A DNA stretch of 64,000 bases, taken from positions 4,402,001 to 4,466,000 of the forward strand of contig NZ_CP163525.1 of NCBI RefSeq assembly GCF_041080655.1, written 5' to 3'. Positions 16,718-24,473 of the stretch are shown here, one piece after another. The first letter of the stretch is position 1, and every line of letters begins with the position of its first letter. The notes under the pieces were generated by a model. It searched no databases. It was not told the DNA's origin and saw only the letters and a list, made by a program, of their open reading frames with translations. The DNA comes from Streptomyces sp. CG4 (lineage in GTDB: Bacteria > Actinomycetota > Actinomycetes > Streptomycetales > Streptomycetaceae). The position numbers and the translations under genes were made by a program.

Positions 16718-16739
16718 CGGGTGTACCCGGGTACACCCG
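16718..16739. terminator. 22-bp perfect palindrome, probable terminator
   Basis: Arms CGGGTGTACCC and its exact reverse complement abut with no loop, just after a run of AGCGGTAGG-like short repeats (16681-16710). An operator for the next gene is an alternative reading. Confidence 0.55.
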
Positions 16740-16801
16740 GATGTACCCCACTCGGGCTACTCCACATGGCCGCACCCCTCCCCCGCTCCTAGCGTGAGGG
16801 C

Positions 16802-17560
16802 ATGACCGCCCCGATACCCAGGGACATCCCGGAACTGCCCGCGGTCCCGGGCCCGCCCCTGCTGCTGCCCGCCCCGGTCCCGGCCACGGCGGTGGTGGGA
16901 CCGTTGCGCCGCCCCGCGGTCGCGGTCTTCCGCCTCCTGACCGCCGTGGTGGCGGCAGCCGGCGTAGCCCTGGAGCTCCGGCTGGGCGCCCCGGCACGCA
17001 CCCTGAGCTACTTCAGCGTCCAGGCGAACATCCTGCTCGCCGTCGTCATGGTCCTGTCGGCGTCGAGGGCGCGACGGGCCCGCCGCCCGCTGCCATCGGC
17101 GGTGACAGGCGCCACACTCCTCTACGTCCTCATCGCGGCGCTGGTCTACCGCCTGCTCCTGGCCCACACGACGCCGCCGTTCTCGATGACGGGCGCGGCG
17201 ACGGCGCCGGTGCGCTGGCACGGCCAGTGGGCGGCCCTGCAGATCCTGCACACGATCACGCCGGTGGCGGCCGTGCTGGACTGGCTGCTGCTCACGCCCG
17301 CGGCCCGCCTGCACCTGCGCCAGGCGGCCGCCTGGCTCCTCTACCCCCTGGCCTACCTGGCCTTCTCCCTGGGCAGAGCGGCCTTCCTCGCCCCCTCGAA
17401 CCCGGCCCGCTACCTCTACCCCTTCCTGGACGCGGCCGCCCACGGCTACCGCAGCACCCTGGCCAACGCCCTCCTCCTGGGCCTCGCGATCTACGCCCTG
17501 GCCGTCCTCCTGGTGGCCCTCGACCACACCCGCCCCACCCCGGGCCGCCGCCGCGTCTAA
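16802..17560 (+). CDS. Pr6Pr family integral membrane protein
   Basis: A 252-aa polytopic membrane protein with about six hydrophobic segments and the family signatures LSYFSVQANILLAVVMV, TLLYVLIAALVYRLLL, LHTITPVAAVLDWLLL and the PFLDAAAHGY motif. The domain is named Pr6Pr (related to FAR-17a/AIG1); its activity is unknown in bacteria. TAGCGT lies 6 nt before the ATG with no ribosome site, again suggesting a leaderless message. It is the last gene before tRNA-Pro. Confidence 0.8.
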   Translation: MTAPIPRDIPELPAVPGPPLLLPAPVPATAVVGPLRRPAVAVFRLLTAVVAAAGVALELRLGAPARTLSYFSVQANILLAVVMVLSASRARRARRPLPSAVTGATLLYVLIAALVYRLLLAHTTPPFSMTGAATAPVRWHGQWAALQILHTITPVAAVLDWLLLTPAARLHLRQAAAWLLYPLAYLAFSLGRAAFLAPSNPARYLYPFLDAAAHGYRSTLANALLLGLAIYALAVLLVALDHTRPTPGRRRV

Positions 17561-17626
17561 ACCGGATTTCGTCTACAGCCACCGGTGGGCTAAAGTAAAC
17601 GTCGTCGCCGCGAGAAGCAGCGACAT

Positions 17627-17700
17627 CGGGGTGTAGCGCAGCTTGGCAGCGCGCTTCGTTCGGGACGAAGAGGTCGTGGGTTCAAATCCCGCCACCCCGA
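17627..17700 (+). tRNA. tRNA-Pro (anticodon CGG)
   Basis: 74-nt cloverleaf. The acceptor stem is CGGGGTG / CACCCCG with discriminator A. The anticodon stem is CTTCG / CGAAG around the loop TTCGGGA, giving anticodon CGG. The T-arm is GTGGG-TTCAAAT-CCCGC. No CCA is encoded. Its 3' part, from the anticodon loop on, is the left copy of the island's direct repeat. From memory, tRNA-Pro is also the integration target of the Streptomyces element pSAM2. Confidence 0.95.
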
Positions 17701-17730
17701 CGCTGTAGTACCAGGTCAGGGGCCTGATCC
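17659..17730 (+). repeat. attL: 72-bp direct repeat at tRNA-Pro 3' end
   Basis: Starts at TTCGGGACGAAG in the anticodon loop and runs 30 bp past the tRNA into its terminator. It is identical base for base to 34492-34563, 16,833 bp away. The tRNA on this side is intact, as expected when the element restores the gene end on insertion. Confidence 0.93.
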
Positions 17731-17752
17731 GCTTAGCGGGTCGGGCCCCTGA
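17716..17752 (+). terminator. tRNA-Pro terminator hairpin
   Basis: A 17-bp stem with two G-T pairs and a 3-nt loop, beginning TCAGGGGCCTGATCCGC. It starts 15 bp after the tRNA. A counterpart exists at the right island border. Confidence 0.8.
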
Positions 17753-17883
17753 GTGGTTCCTGGGGTCGTTTTGGGAGTCATTCGGGAGCCGAGTTCGGAT
17801 CTGGCTCCCGGATACCGCTCCACAAGATCAGGCGCTGGCGGGCACGCGCTGCCCGGCAGAACGGCTTATCGCCTTCGTCAGGC

Positions 17884-18226
17884 TCAGCGAGCTGTGGCAC
17901 GACGCAGTGGCGACCCCCGCCAGCCCAGCGCCCATGACCCGCCACAGTTCCGTAAGGAGGAGAGGAGCCACTCCGCGGCCCACGGCAGGATCGTGTACGA
18001 AAGGGTGGCGATGAGGATGGACGGAGGCCGGCTGTCGCGCTCCTCCGCGAACATGATCACGCAGTGCCATATGACGACCTACACAACGCGCTGAAGCGGA
18101 CTGCGGACCGGCCTGGTGGGGACGTCCGCGACGTTGACGTGCCGCCTCTCCAGGATCTGGCGGGACAGTTCCGGGCCGCCGCCGGAACCAGTCCACGTAG
18201 CCGATCGGGTTACTGCGCTGCCACTT
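17884..18226 (-). pseudogene. Decayed CD-NTase (CBASS-type nucleotidyltransferase) remnant
   Basis: Read on the minus strand, 18226-18170 gives KWQRSNPIGYVDWFRR. After a frame change the next frame gives QILERRHVNVADVPTRPVR, then SPLQRVV, a TAG at 18081-18079, and then VVIWHCVIMFAEERDSRPPS followed by ILIATLSY. These blocks, in this order, match the W-x3-NP-x-GY-x-x-WF, VEDVP...TPLQRAVQ and RP-x-SI-x-ITTLA motifs I associate with CD-NTases (cyclic-oligonucleotide synthases of CBASS defence). The catalytic N-terminal half is absent, and at least one frameshift plus a stop are present. The sequence between 18227 and about 18560 is unassignable and contains a run of ten C (18311-18320). Confidence 0.55.
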
Positions 18227-18600
18227 CCGGGGTACGACCGACGACGCACGGATGGCGGGTCGTGGGCGACGTGAGCGGCGTCCGCTAGGGGGTAGTGCCA
18301 CGTCGAACCAGCCCCCCCCCCGGCCGCTCGGAACAGCCAGCGAGGCTCCCGAGCTACCTCACCTCTCCTGAGAGCACCACCGCCCGGTACGCCCTGGATA
18401 TGTGGCTGCTGACGCGCTCCCTCGCACACTCTCAGAATTTCACCGAGACGACCGGTGTCATCAGCGGCCACACCCTAGTGGCGGCCGGAGTAGCCCTGTT
18501 CAGGTTGGCCACGCCCGCACCGCCGCTAGCCACGAGCGGTTAGCCAGGATCAGCCCCTCCAGTGAGTCAGATCCTGACTTTCCCTTCTCAACTTCCTTAT

Positions 18601-18623
18601 TAACTCAGTAAGCTACTGAGTTA
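18601..18623. promoter_or_regulatory. Perfect palindromic operator at start of island gene
   Basis: Arms TAACTCAGTA (18601-18610) and TACTGAGTTA (18614-18623) around AGC. It overlaps the ATG at 18623, so a bound protein would block expression. The sequence style recalls operators of GntR-type repressors in actinomycete integrative elements, but no such repressor gene is present in the island. Confidence 0.6.
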
Positions 18624-18961
18624 TGGACTTCACAATTATCAAGCACGCGGTCGAAGTCGACCACGGCATCAAGCGCTTGTCCATGCACTTCATCAAGAAG
18701 CATGCTGCGCCGGAACGGGCGCGGCTCAGCTCGGAGTTGTGCACACAGATCAGCGAAGAGTTCGAGAGGATCGGGCTCTCCACCCTGCCGCGAACGCTGC
18801 CGACATCCGAGAACGAGTTCGTTTGGGTCATTCAACGCGACAGCGTCCTCGGCGAAGTTGCCGACGTCGCCGCCGCCCTCGCACATCTGGACAAGCTCGG
18901 GATGAGCCCCCTCCCCCAGGTGTTCGACAACTACCCGCGAGCCAAGAGCAACCTGAGCTGA
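18623..18961 (+). CDS. Hypothetical protein, first gene of unknown island trio
   Basis: I do not recognise this 112-aa protein. It begins MDFTIIKHAVEVDHGIKRLS, has a basic amphipathic first half and a mixed second half ending in PLPQVFDNYPRAKSNLS; no membrane segment, signal or cysteine pair is seen. The ATG is part of a perfect palindrome and there is no Shine-Dalgarno sequence, so a leaderless, repressible message is plausible. GC content is visibly lower than in core genes. Two further unrecognised genes follow on the same strand. Confidence 0.55.
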   Translation: MDFTIIKHAVEVDHGIKRLSMHFIKKHAAPERARLSSELCTQISEEFERIGLSTLPRTLPTSENEFVWVIQRDSVLGEVADVAAALAHLDKLGMSPLPQVFDNYPRAKSNLS

Positions 18962-18986
18962 AGCTACGTAGAAGCGACACGTCTGA

Positions 18987-19163
18987 TTCCTTCCTGCCGC
19001 GTACATCAACGAGCGCATCTCCCGCATCCAGGGTGGTTTCGGGCTAAAAACGACTGCGCGCGCCTACGACTCGTCCGTACGGTGGTTCCAATGGGACTCG
19101 CCAGTCACACTGGTGACGCCTCGTCACCTGCCCACAGGGCACCGGCACTGTCAGGAGTTATAG
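18987..19163 (+). pseudogene. Possible start-less ORF fragment
   Basis: An open frame of 58 codons with protein-like composition (AYINERISRIQGGFG, then YDSSVRWFQWDSPVTLVTP). It is bounded by TGA upstream and TAG immediately before the next ATG, and lacks a usable start codon near its beginning. It may be a decayed gene end or chance. No family is recognised. Confidence 0.25.
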
Positions 19164-19844
19164 ATGAGCAACGCTGAAGAGATACGCGTGCCGCGTGAGG
19201 AACCCGTCTTCATCGTCGGCACCTCCGGACGGCTGCCACTTCGGACCATATGCGTGCTTGAGCTGACAGGAGCAGAGATTCCCAGGTACCGGCATAGATG
19301 GAATGCTCTTCTCGGCGACCGCCTCCACACCCCTACAGCAGGGCTTTTACCACATCCGAGCAGACTCGTCAAGGGCGAATATGGTCTCCGCGCGAGGGCC
19401 GCCAGCCCCAAAGCTGCGCAGACACTGGGTCACCAGTACGCCAGACAATTCACCGAGGCACTGGCCGAGTTCCCCAAGCCGCTCGTTGCCCACATGCCCA
19501 AGCGACACTCCCGGCAGGCCGATCAGGACGTGCTCGACTGGTTGTGCACTCGGCTCGCCGGACGACCCTCGGGGCTGGCCCTCATTCACACCAGCCGAGG
19601 GATTGCCTGGCACCGCCTCACGGCGGACGGCCCGGATCTTGAACCCCTGCCTCCGGAATCACCCGCCATGAGGGCTCTTCCCTGTCGTGCGACCGAGGTC
19701 GAGCTGTTCCTGACACCCGCAAAGCTCGGAGCTTACGCCGCTTATCAACACCGGTGCTACCCGCACATGAGCTGCAGGCCGACCTGGCTCCCGCCAGAGT
19801 TGTCCTGGGCAGATGAGGATATCTCGGGAGAACCCTTGGCATAA
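19164..19844 (+). CDS. Hypothetical protein, second gene of unknown island trio
   Basis: I do not recognise this 226-aa soluble protein. The N-terminus reads EEPVFIVGTSGRLPLRTICVLELTGAE if short residues are joined in two steps (EEPVFIVGTSGRLP then LRTICVLELTGAE). A central helix-rich region contains KPLVAHMPKRHSRQADQDVL, and the C-terminus is acidic (WADEDISGEPLA). There are no P-loop, HNH or DNA-binding signatures and no transmembrane segment. The ATG at 19164 has CAGGAG 9 nt upstream. It lies 89 nt before the 794-aa gene on the same strand, consistent with an operon. Confidence 0.6.
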   Translation: MSNAEEIRVPREEPVFIVGTSGRLPLRTICVLELTGAEIPRYRHRWNALLGDRLHTPTAGLLPHPSRLVKGEYGLRARAASPKAAQTLGHQYARQFTEALAEFPKPLVAHMPKRHSRQADQDVLDWLCTRLAGRPSGLALIHTSRGIAWHRLTADGPDLEPLPPESPAMRALPCRATEVELFLTPAKLGAYAAYQHRCYPHMSCRPTWLPPELSWADEDISGEPLA

Positions 19845-19933
19845 CGACCCAGGCGGCGAGTTCAGTGCGACTCGCCGCCCTTCGTGATGACCGCCGCAGG
19901 CCACTTCGGACCACACATTGGAGATCTGCGCCC

Positions 19934-22318
19934 ATGACCACCGACAAACCTGCTGCCCTTTCCATCGACGTCCCCTGGGGGACGGACACGATCCGGGTAA
20001 CCAACATCTCGCCCCACCTCCCTGCCGACTCAACGGACAGCCATGTCGCGGCGGTGACCGCAGCGGGCCGGGCCAATCCGAGCACCTGGCTGCCGGACAC
20101 TGCGTGGGGAGCCATAGCACGTGCAACAACTCGGCCCGAAGCATTGGCAGTTCAGCTTCGCCCGACGACGGATGAGCCCTTGGGCCTCCTGATGGTCGAG
20201 AACGTCGAAGGGGCGACGCTGCGGTCGGTTGTCACCCGTGTCCTGCTCAGCGAGCTGTTTCCCGGTCCCCAGCCTCGTACCGGCATGGAGGTCTCGGAGG
20301 TACCCGACCCGCAGGTGCACGGGATCACCCATGAGGGCCGTCCCGGTGCGATCGTGCAGTACCGCTACGAGAACCCCGCCCACCTGCGGAACCACCTGTG
20401 GCAGACCATCCACGCGACGCTATCGCTCAACAGCTACGCCACTTCCATCCTCACGCGCTCTGTCACCCGCAACCTGATCACCCATCCCGTCGAGATCGCC
20501 TTCGAGGACGGCGCGGAGCCGATCCACGTTCTCGTCGTCCGTGACGGCATCACCCGACTCGCCAGCGCCTGGGCGGTACTAGCCGGGCACGGTGCCGACC
20601 CCGCCGAGGTGGCCACCCTGGCTACCGATGCACTGCTCGGCAGCGCCTACGCGACAGGGACGGCTGCCGGGCCCGATCTCGGGCAGCGCCTGGCCGCCAG
20701 CCGAACTCGGTGGCGGCAGGAACTTCGGCAAGAGTTCCACGATGAGATGAAGGGGACGACGCCCGGGCTTCGGGCCGCTCAGATCGCCCAGTCCTACGTC
20801 GTTCCGGCGCAGATCGCCGTCGGTGTCGAGGGACACGAGGGCCGGGTGCTGTCTCCCGAGGACCTCTTTGATGACGCCATTCGTTCAGTACTGGCCTCGG
20901 TACACGTCGAGTTCAAGCAGTGGGACGCGGCGGCTCAGAACGTCGAGGTCATCACCCGGGCCCTGAAGCGGATCATCCAGCAGGGCGACCCGCGCTGGAA
21001 CACGGCCGATCTCCAGGCGGTGTACGGCCTTGCCGTCGGCCGCATTCCCGTGGCCGAGCTGCCGCAGGTCTTCGGGGGCGATCCGGCACCACCCGGGACC
21101 GCCCTGTGGCGTGCCGTCTACCTGGTCAGCGCCCTGACACAGCCGGATCTCCTGGAGCTTCTCAAGGACCAAGCCAAGGCCATCAAGGGCGGCCAGCGTA
21201 TGAGTATGAAGGGGTTCGGCGAGCTGCTCGGTCCGATCATCGACCTGCCCTGGCGTGCGAAGAAGAAGCTCGTCACCAAGCAGGCGCGAAACGCGTGGAA
21301 CAACGGTGGTGTGCTGTCGAACGACGTCACCCAGGGCTGGACTCCACAGCCCACCGACGACTTCACCGAGCTGATCGCACCGGCGATGAACGGCGACGAC
21401 GATGCCCGCCGCACCCTGGCTGTGGCCGGCGGTGTCGCCTTGATCGCCGACAAGCTGCTAACCAGGAACGTCGGCTCATCGCTGGGGGCCAAGAAGGAGA
21501 AGGGCGGCGTCCCTTTCCGATCGGACGTGAACAAGGTCATCGAGGGACTCTCACGGCCGACGAACGAACTCGGCCTGTGGACTCTCGCGCTGGCCGCCAA
21601 CACGTTCCGCAGTGACGACCTCCCACAGAACTCCGTGCCCAGGCAGAGCCTGACCGGCAGGGAGTCGGCCACGTCCGCCGAGCCGCCGTACGTGTACTTC
21701 AAAGTCGACCTCGATGCCCCAGACCGCATCGCCCGCGACGCCAATGGCGTGCCGATGCCACTGTACGAGTGGGATGTCGTCGCGGCCTCGGCCCCGGAGC
21801 GCGCGGCGCAGGCCGTACCCCCGTCGACTGTCACCGGACCGGCGCCGGTGCAGGTTCCGGCGGCGCCCTCGGCGAACGGTGAGACGATGCTGGTAGACGG
21901 CGGCGTCTTCACCAGTGCCTCTTCCGACGAGGTGCCCGTCACCAGGGACCCGGTGACGGCGCTGTTCCAGGACGGCGCTGCTCAGGGCGCCGAGAATGCT
22001 CTGCCCGCCGTTTCCCTCCCGGCTCCCCGCACCGAAGACGCTCCGCCACCTCCCAGCCAGCGCGCCGCCGCGCACCGCAAGGCCCTCCACCTCGGGGTGC
22101 AGGGTGCCCGGGACGCCCTCGACCATCTGCACGCCCTGGAGCCGGAAGTCGGGCACCACACCCCAATCGTCCCGGTGGACCAGCTGGACGACCTGCACAA
22201 ACTGCTGGTCGGCATCCTGACTGACGTGGAGAACCTGCGGCGCAGGACCGTGGAGAACCGTGCGCCAGAGGGGGACGACCCGGAATCCGATGAATCCCAG
22301 GAGACGATCCTGGACTGA
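19934..22318 (+). CDS. Large hypothetical protein, third gene of unknown island trio
   Basis: A 794-aa protein I cannot assign. Residues about 60-270 contain VQLRPTTDEPLGLLMVENV, then IHVLVVRDGITRLASAWAVL. The DGITRL stretch resembles the DGxxR turn of ParB/DGQHR-type domains, but the similarity is weak. The middle (about 290-560) is helical and basic (LPWRAKKKLVTKQARNAW). The last 230 residues have a Pro/Ala-rich linker (about 620-710) and then a helical, acidic tail (QLDDLHKLLVGILTDVENL). No membrane segments. The ATG at 19934 has GGAGA 9 nt upstream. The stop lies next to the internal att-like remnant, so this gene ends the left sub-element. Confidence 0.65.
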   Translation: MTTDKPAALSIDVPWGTDTIRVTNISPHLPADSTDSHVAAVTAAGRANPSTWLPDTAWGAIARATTRPEALAVQLRPTTDEPLGLLMVENVEGATLRSVVTRVLLSELFPGPQPRTGMEVSEVPDPQVHGITHEGRPGAIVQYRYENPAHLRNHLWQTIHATLSLNSYATSILTRSVTRNLITHPVEIAFEDGAEPIHVLVVRDGITRLASAWAVLAGHGADPAEVATLATDALLGSAYATGTAAGPDLGQRLAASRTRWRQELRQEFHDEMKGTTPGLRAAQIAQSYVVPAQIAVGVEGHEGRVLSPEDLFDDAIRSVLASVHVEFKQWDAAAQNVEVITRALKRIIQQGDPRWNTADLQAVYGLAVGRIPVAELPQVFGGDPAPPGTALWRAVYLVSALTQPDLLELLKDQAKAIKGGQRMSMKGFGELLGPIIDLPWRAKKKLVTKQARNAWNNGGVLSNDVTQGWTPQPTDDFTELIAPAMNGDDDARRTLAVAGGVALIADKLLTRNVGSSLGAKKEKGGVPFRSDVNKVIEGLSRPTNELGLWTLALAANTFRSDDLPQNSVPRQSLTGRESATSAEPPYVYFKVDLDAPDRIARDANGVPMPLYEWDVVAASAPERAAQAVPPSTVTGPAPVQVPAAPSANGETMLVDGGVFTSASSDEVPVTRDPVTALFQDGAAQGAENALPAVSLPAPRTEDAPPPPSQRAAAHRKALHLGVQGARDALDHLHALEPEVGHHTPIVPVDQLDDLHKLLVGILTDVENLRRRTVENRAPEGDDPESDESQETILD

Positions 22319-22323
22319 CCGGT

Positions 22324-22367
22324 AAGAGGTCGTTGTTCAAGTCCGGCACCCCGACAGTGACACCAGG
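22324..22367 (+). repeat. Internal, diverged att-like copy of tRNA-Pro 3' end
   Basis: AAGAGGTCGT is shared with attL/attR, then a T-loop-like TTCAAGTCC, then ACCCCGAC, and ACCAGGT further on. The same blocks occur in the same order as in the 72-bp repeat, with several substitutions and two short gaps. The T-stem no longer pairs, so it is not a tRNA. It marks a probable junction between two tandemly integrated elements. Confidence 0.65.
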
Positions 22368-22370
22368 TTG

Positions 22371-22399
22371 GGACCGGTGCTGTGAGATCACACCGGTCC
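22371..22399 (+). terminator. Terminator hairpin after the 794-aa gene
   Basis: Perfect 9-bp stem GGACCGGTG / CACCGGTCC with an 11-nt loop. It occupies the same position relative to the att-like copy as the tRNA terminator does at the island ends. Confidence 0.7.
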
Positions 22400-22795
22400 T
22401 AACTTGCTGTAGACCCGTTTGAGAGCCACCGGAGCGCCGACTCAAGAGCACTTGAGAAGGCGCATCCCTCCCTTCGGCACTGACCCGTCATCGCTGCCGG
22501 CCGTGTGAATGGCTTTCGATCGTCACCTTGATGCGCACGCGCTTCTCACCGGACGACGGTCCGTCCATCTACGAGACTCAGTGGCTCGTTGACCAGTTCG
22601 CCGGTCGGGGACTTCGTCGCCTTCCACCTGGAACTCATGGCCCCCTCCGGAGAGACCCTCACGCATAGTTACAGGATGGTCACGAGATGGAATATGCGGT
22701 GATCGGGTGGCTGATCCCCAAGAAAATGTCACTCGACGTTTGCCGGAATTATCCGGCGCCCTGTGTGCTGGGGAGCATCAGGGGCGAGGGGGGAA

Positions 22796-24442
22796 ATGAT
22801 CACTTACCGTTTCAATCCGCCGCCGGGTTGGCCTGTGCCACCTGCGGGATGGATGCCGCCACCGGACTGGCGGCCCGACCCCTCGTGGCCCCCGATTCCG
22901 CCAGGATGGCAGCTGTGGGTCCCGGAGGCCGGATCCGCCCCCGACACCCTCGCCGTCGGCCCTGCCGCAGGAGCCTCTGCGGTGCCGGGCGCAGCCGCTC
23001 CCGGGAACGCTACAGCGGTGCCAGCGCCTCGGAAGGGCGGGCTGTTCGGTCGGCGTCGTGCGGATGCCGTGTCCGAGGTCGAAGAGCTGCGGGCCTGGAT
23101 CGCAAGGACGCAGGGGCTGGATGCCGCGCGGGGCGCGGGCCTCGTACGGCAGGTCGAGGCGGAGGCCGCCGCACTGCGCGAGAAGGCGTCCGCCGAAGCC
23201 GTCGAGGAGGCCGAGGGGATCCTCAGGGACGCGCGCGAGACGGCGAAGGAGATCCTCGACGACGCGCGCCGGACGGCGAAGGAGACCGAGCGAGTGCGCA
23301 AGGAGGGCGAGCGTCACCGCAAGGACGTGTCAGACGCCGAGCGGCGGCTTGCCGAACTGCAGGTCCGGATCGTCAACGCCGACAAGACCGCCATGCTGCA
23401 GGAGGCTGGGATCTACTCCTACCGGCATGCGCTGCAGGACGCGATCGCCTACCGCAGTCGCCTCGACACGCTGCAGAACGAGATCAAGACGCTCGCCCGT
23501 GCGGGCCGCGCCGTACAGGCGGCCACGGACTGGACGGTCAACGGCTCCAAGCGCGAGGGCCAGAAGATGGTCCGCGACTTCTCCAAGCTCATGCTGCGCG
23601 CCTACAACGCCGAAGCCGACTACGCGGTGCGGTCCATGCGGCCGCACCGGCTGAGCTCGCTCGTCGACCGGCTCTACAAGAGCCGCGAAACGATCGCCCG
23701 GCTCGGTTCCACCATGCACATCTGGATCACCGACGAGTACCACAATGCGCGCGTAAGGGAGTTGGAGCTCACCGCCGACTTCCTGCATAAGAAGGAAGAG
23801 GAGAAGGAAGCCCAGCGCGAGGTACGCGCCCGGGAGCGTGAGGAGGCAGCGGTCCAGCGGGAACTCGACCGGCAGCGCGAGAAGCTGAACAAGGAACTCG
23901 GCCACTATCAGTCAGCACTTGACCGCCTGCGCGAGCGCGGTGACGAGGCGGGTGCGGCGGAGATGGAGGCCAAACTGGCCGAGATCGAGAATGCTCTGCA
24001 GGACGTCGAGTCCCGTGCGGCGAACGTCCGCGCCGGCTATGTGTACGTCATCTCGAACATCGGCGCCTTCGGCGATCGTATGGTGAAGATCGGCATGACG
24101 CGTAGGCTCGAACCTCTGGAGCGTGTCTACGAGTTGAGTGGCGCGGCTGTGCCCTTCCGTTTCGATGTGCACGCGCTGATCTTCAGCAAGGACGCGGTCG
24201 GCCTGGAGACGGAACTCCACCGACAGTTCGCCTCGCAGCGGGTCAACCAGGTCAACAGTCGGAAGGAGTTCTTCTACGCCACCCCGGCGGAGGTGCGCGA
24301 CGCGCTGCAGCGGTTCGCCGGACAGCATCTGATCGAGTTCACCGAGGAACCCCAGGCGCTGGAATGGCGGGCCGGCAGGCGCATGGGCGAAGCCGGTGCG
24401 CCTGCCGTAGGCGCAGGAGGAGTTGCCGCCCGGACAGCGTGA
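22796..24442 (+). CDS. DUF4041 protein with C-terminal T5orf172 (GIY-YIG-like) nuclease domain
   Basis: 548 aa in four parts. Residues 1-50 are a Trp/Pro repeat module (PPPGWPVPPAGWMPPPDW, then PDPSWPPIPPGW) found in Streptomyces proteins. Residues 85-200 are a Glu/Arg-rich coiled coil. A DUF4041 region (about 200-330, including YSYRHALQDAIAYRSRLD) is followed by another coiled coil. The C-terminal nuclease (from 414) has GYVYVISN, then VKIGMTRRLEPLERV and RKEFFY, the T5orf172 form of GIY-YIG. The ATG at 22796 has AGGGGGG just upstream. Such proteins occur in phage and defence contexts; DNA cleavage is inferred. It is the first gene of the right sub-element. Confidence 0.85.
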   Translation: MITYRFNPPPGWPVPPAGWMPPPDWRPDPSWPPIPPGWQLWVPEAGSAPDTLAVGPAAGASAVPGAAAPGNATAVPAPRKGGLFGRRRADAVSEVEELRAWIARTQGLDAARGAGLVRQVEAEAAALREKASAEAVEEAEGILRDARETAKEILDDARRTAKETERVRKEGERHRKDVSDAERRLAELQVRIVNADKTAMLQEAGIYSYRHALQDAIAYRSRLDTLQNEIKTLARAGRAVQAATDWTVNGSKREGQKMVRDFSKLMLRAYNAEADYAVRSMRPHRLSSLVDRLYKSRETIARLGSTMHIWITDEYHNARVRELELTADFLHKKEEEKEAQREVRAREREEAAVQRELDRQREKLNKELGHYQSALDRLRERGDEAGAAEMEAKLAEIENALQDVESRAANVRAGYVYVISNIGAFGDRMVKIGMTRRLEPLERVYELSGAAVPFRFDVHALIFSKDAVGLETELHRQFASQRVNQVNSRKEFFYATPAEVRDALQRFAGQHLIEFTEEPQALEWRAGRRMGEAGAPAVGAGGVAARTA

Positions 24443-24460
24443 TGTGCGGCGAAGCATCAC

Positions 24461-24466
24461 TACGAT
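24461..24466 (+). promoter_or_regulatory. -10 element of leaderless SBD-HNH gene
   Basis: TACGAT, 7 nt before the ATG at 24474, with no ribosome site between them. Confidence 0.45.
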
Positions 24467-24473
24467 CACGGTC

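Larger units (their letters stand above)
22319..22795. other. Sub-element junction, no supported gene
   Basis: 477 bp between the 794-aa gene and the DUF4041 gene. It contains the att-like remnant, a terminator hairpin, and a small hairpin (GCCGGA-ATTA-TCCGGC, 22742-22757). Short open frames on both strands have no support. Confidence 0.6.

Noticed and set aside
17828..18301. 157-codon minus-strand ORF taken as an intact gene
   Set aside because: It is one frame of a decayed CD-NTase; motif blocks continue in another frame past a frameshift and a stop.
22324..22367. Second tRNA gene
   Set aside because: Only a T-loop-like and 3'-end-like block is present; the T-stem does not pair and no D-arm, anticodon arm or acceptor 5' strand exists.
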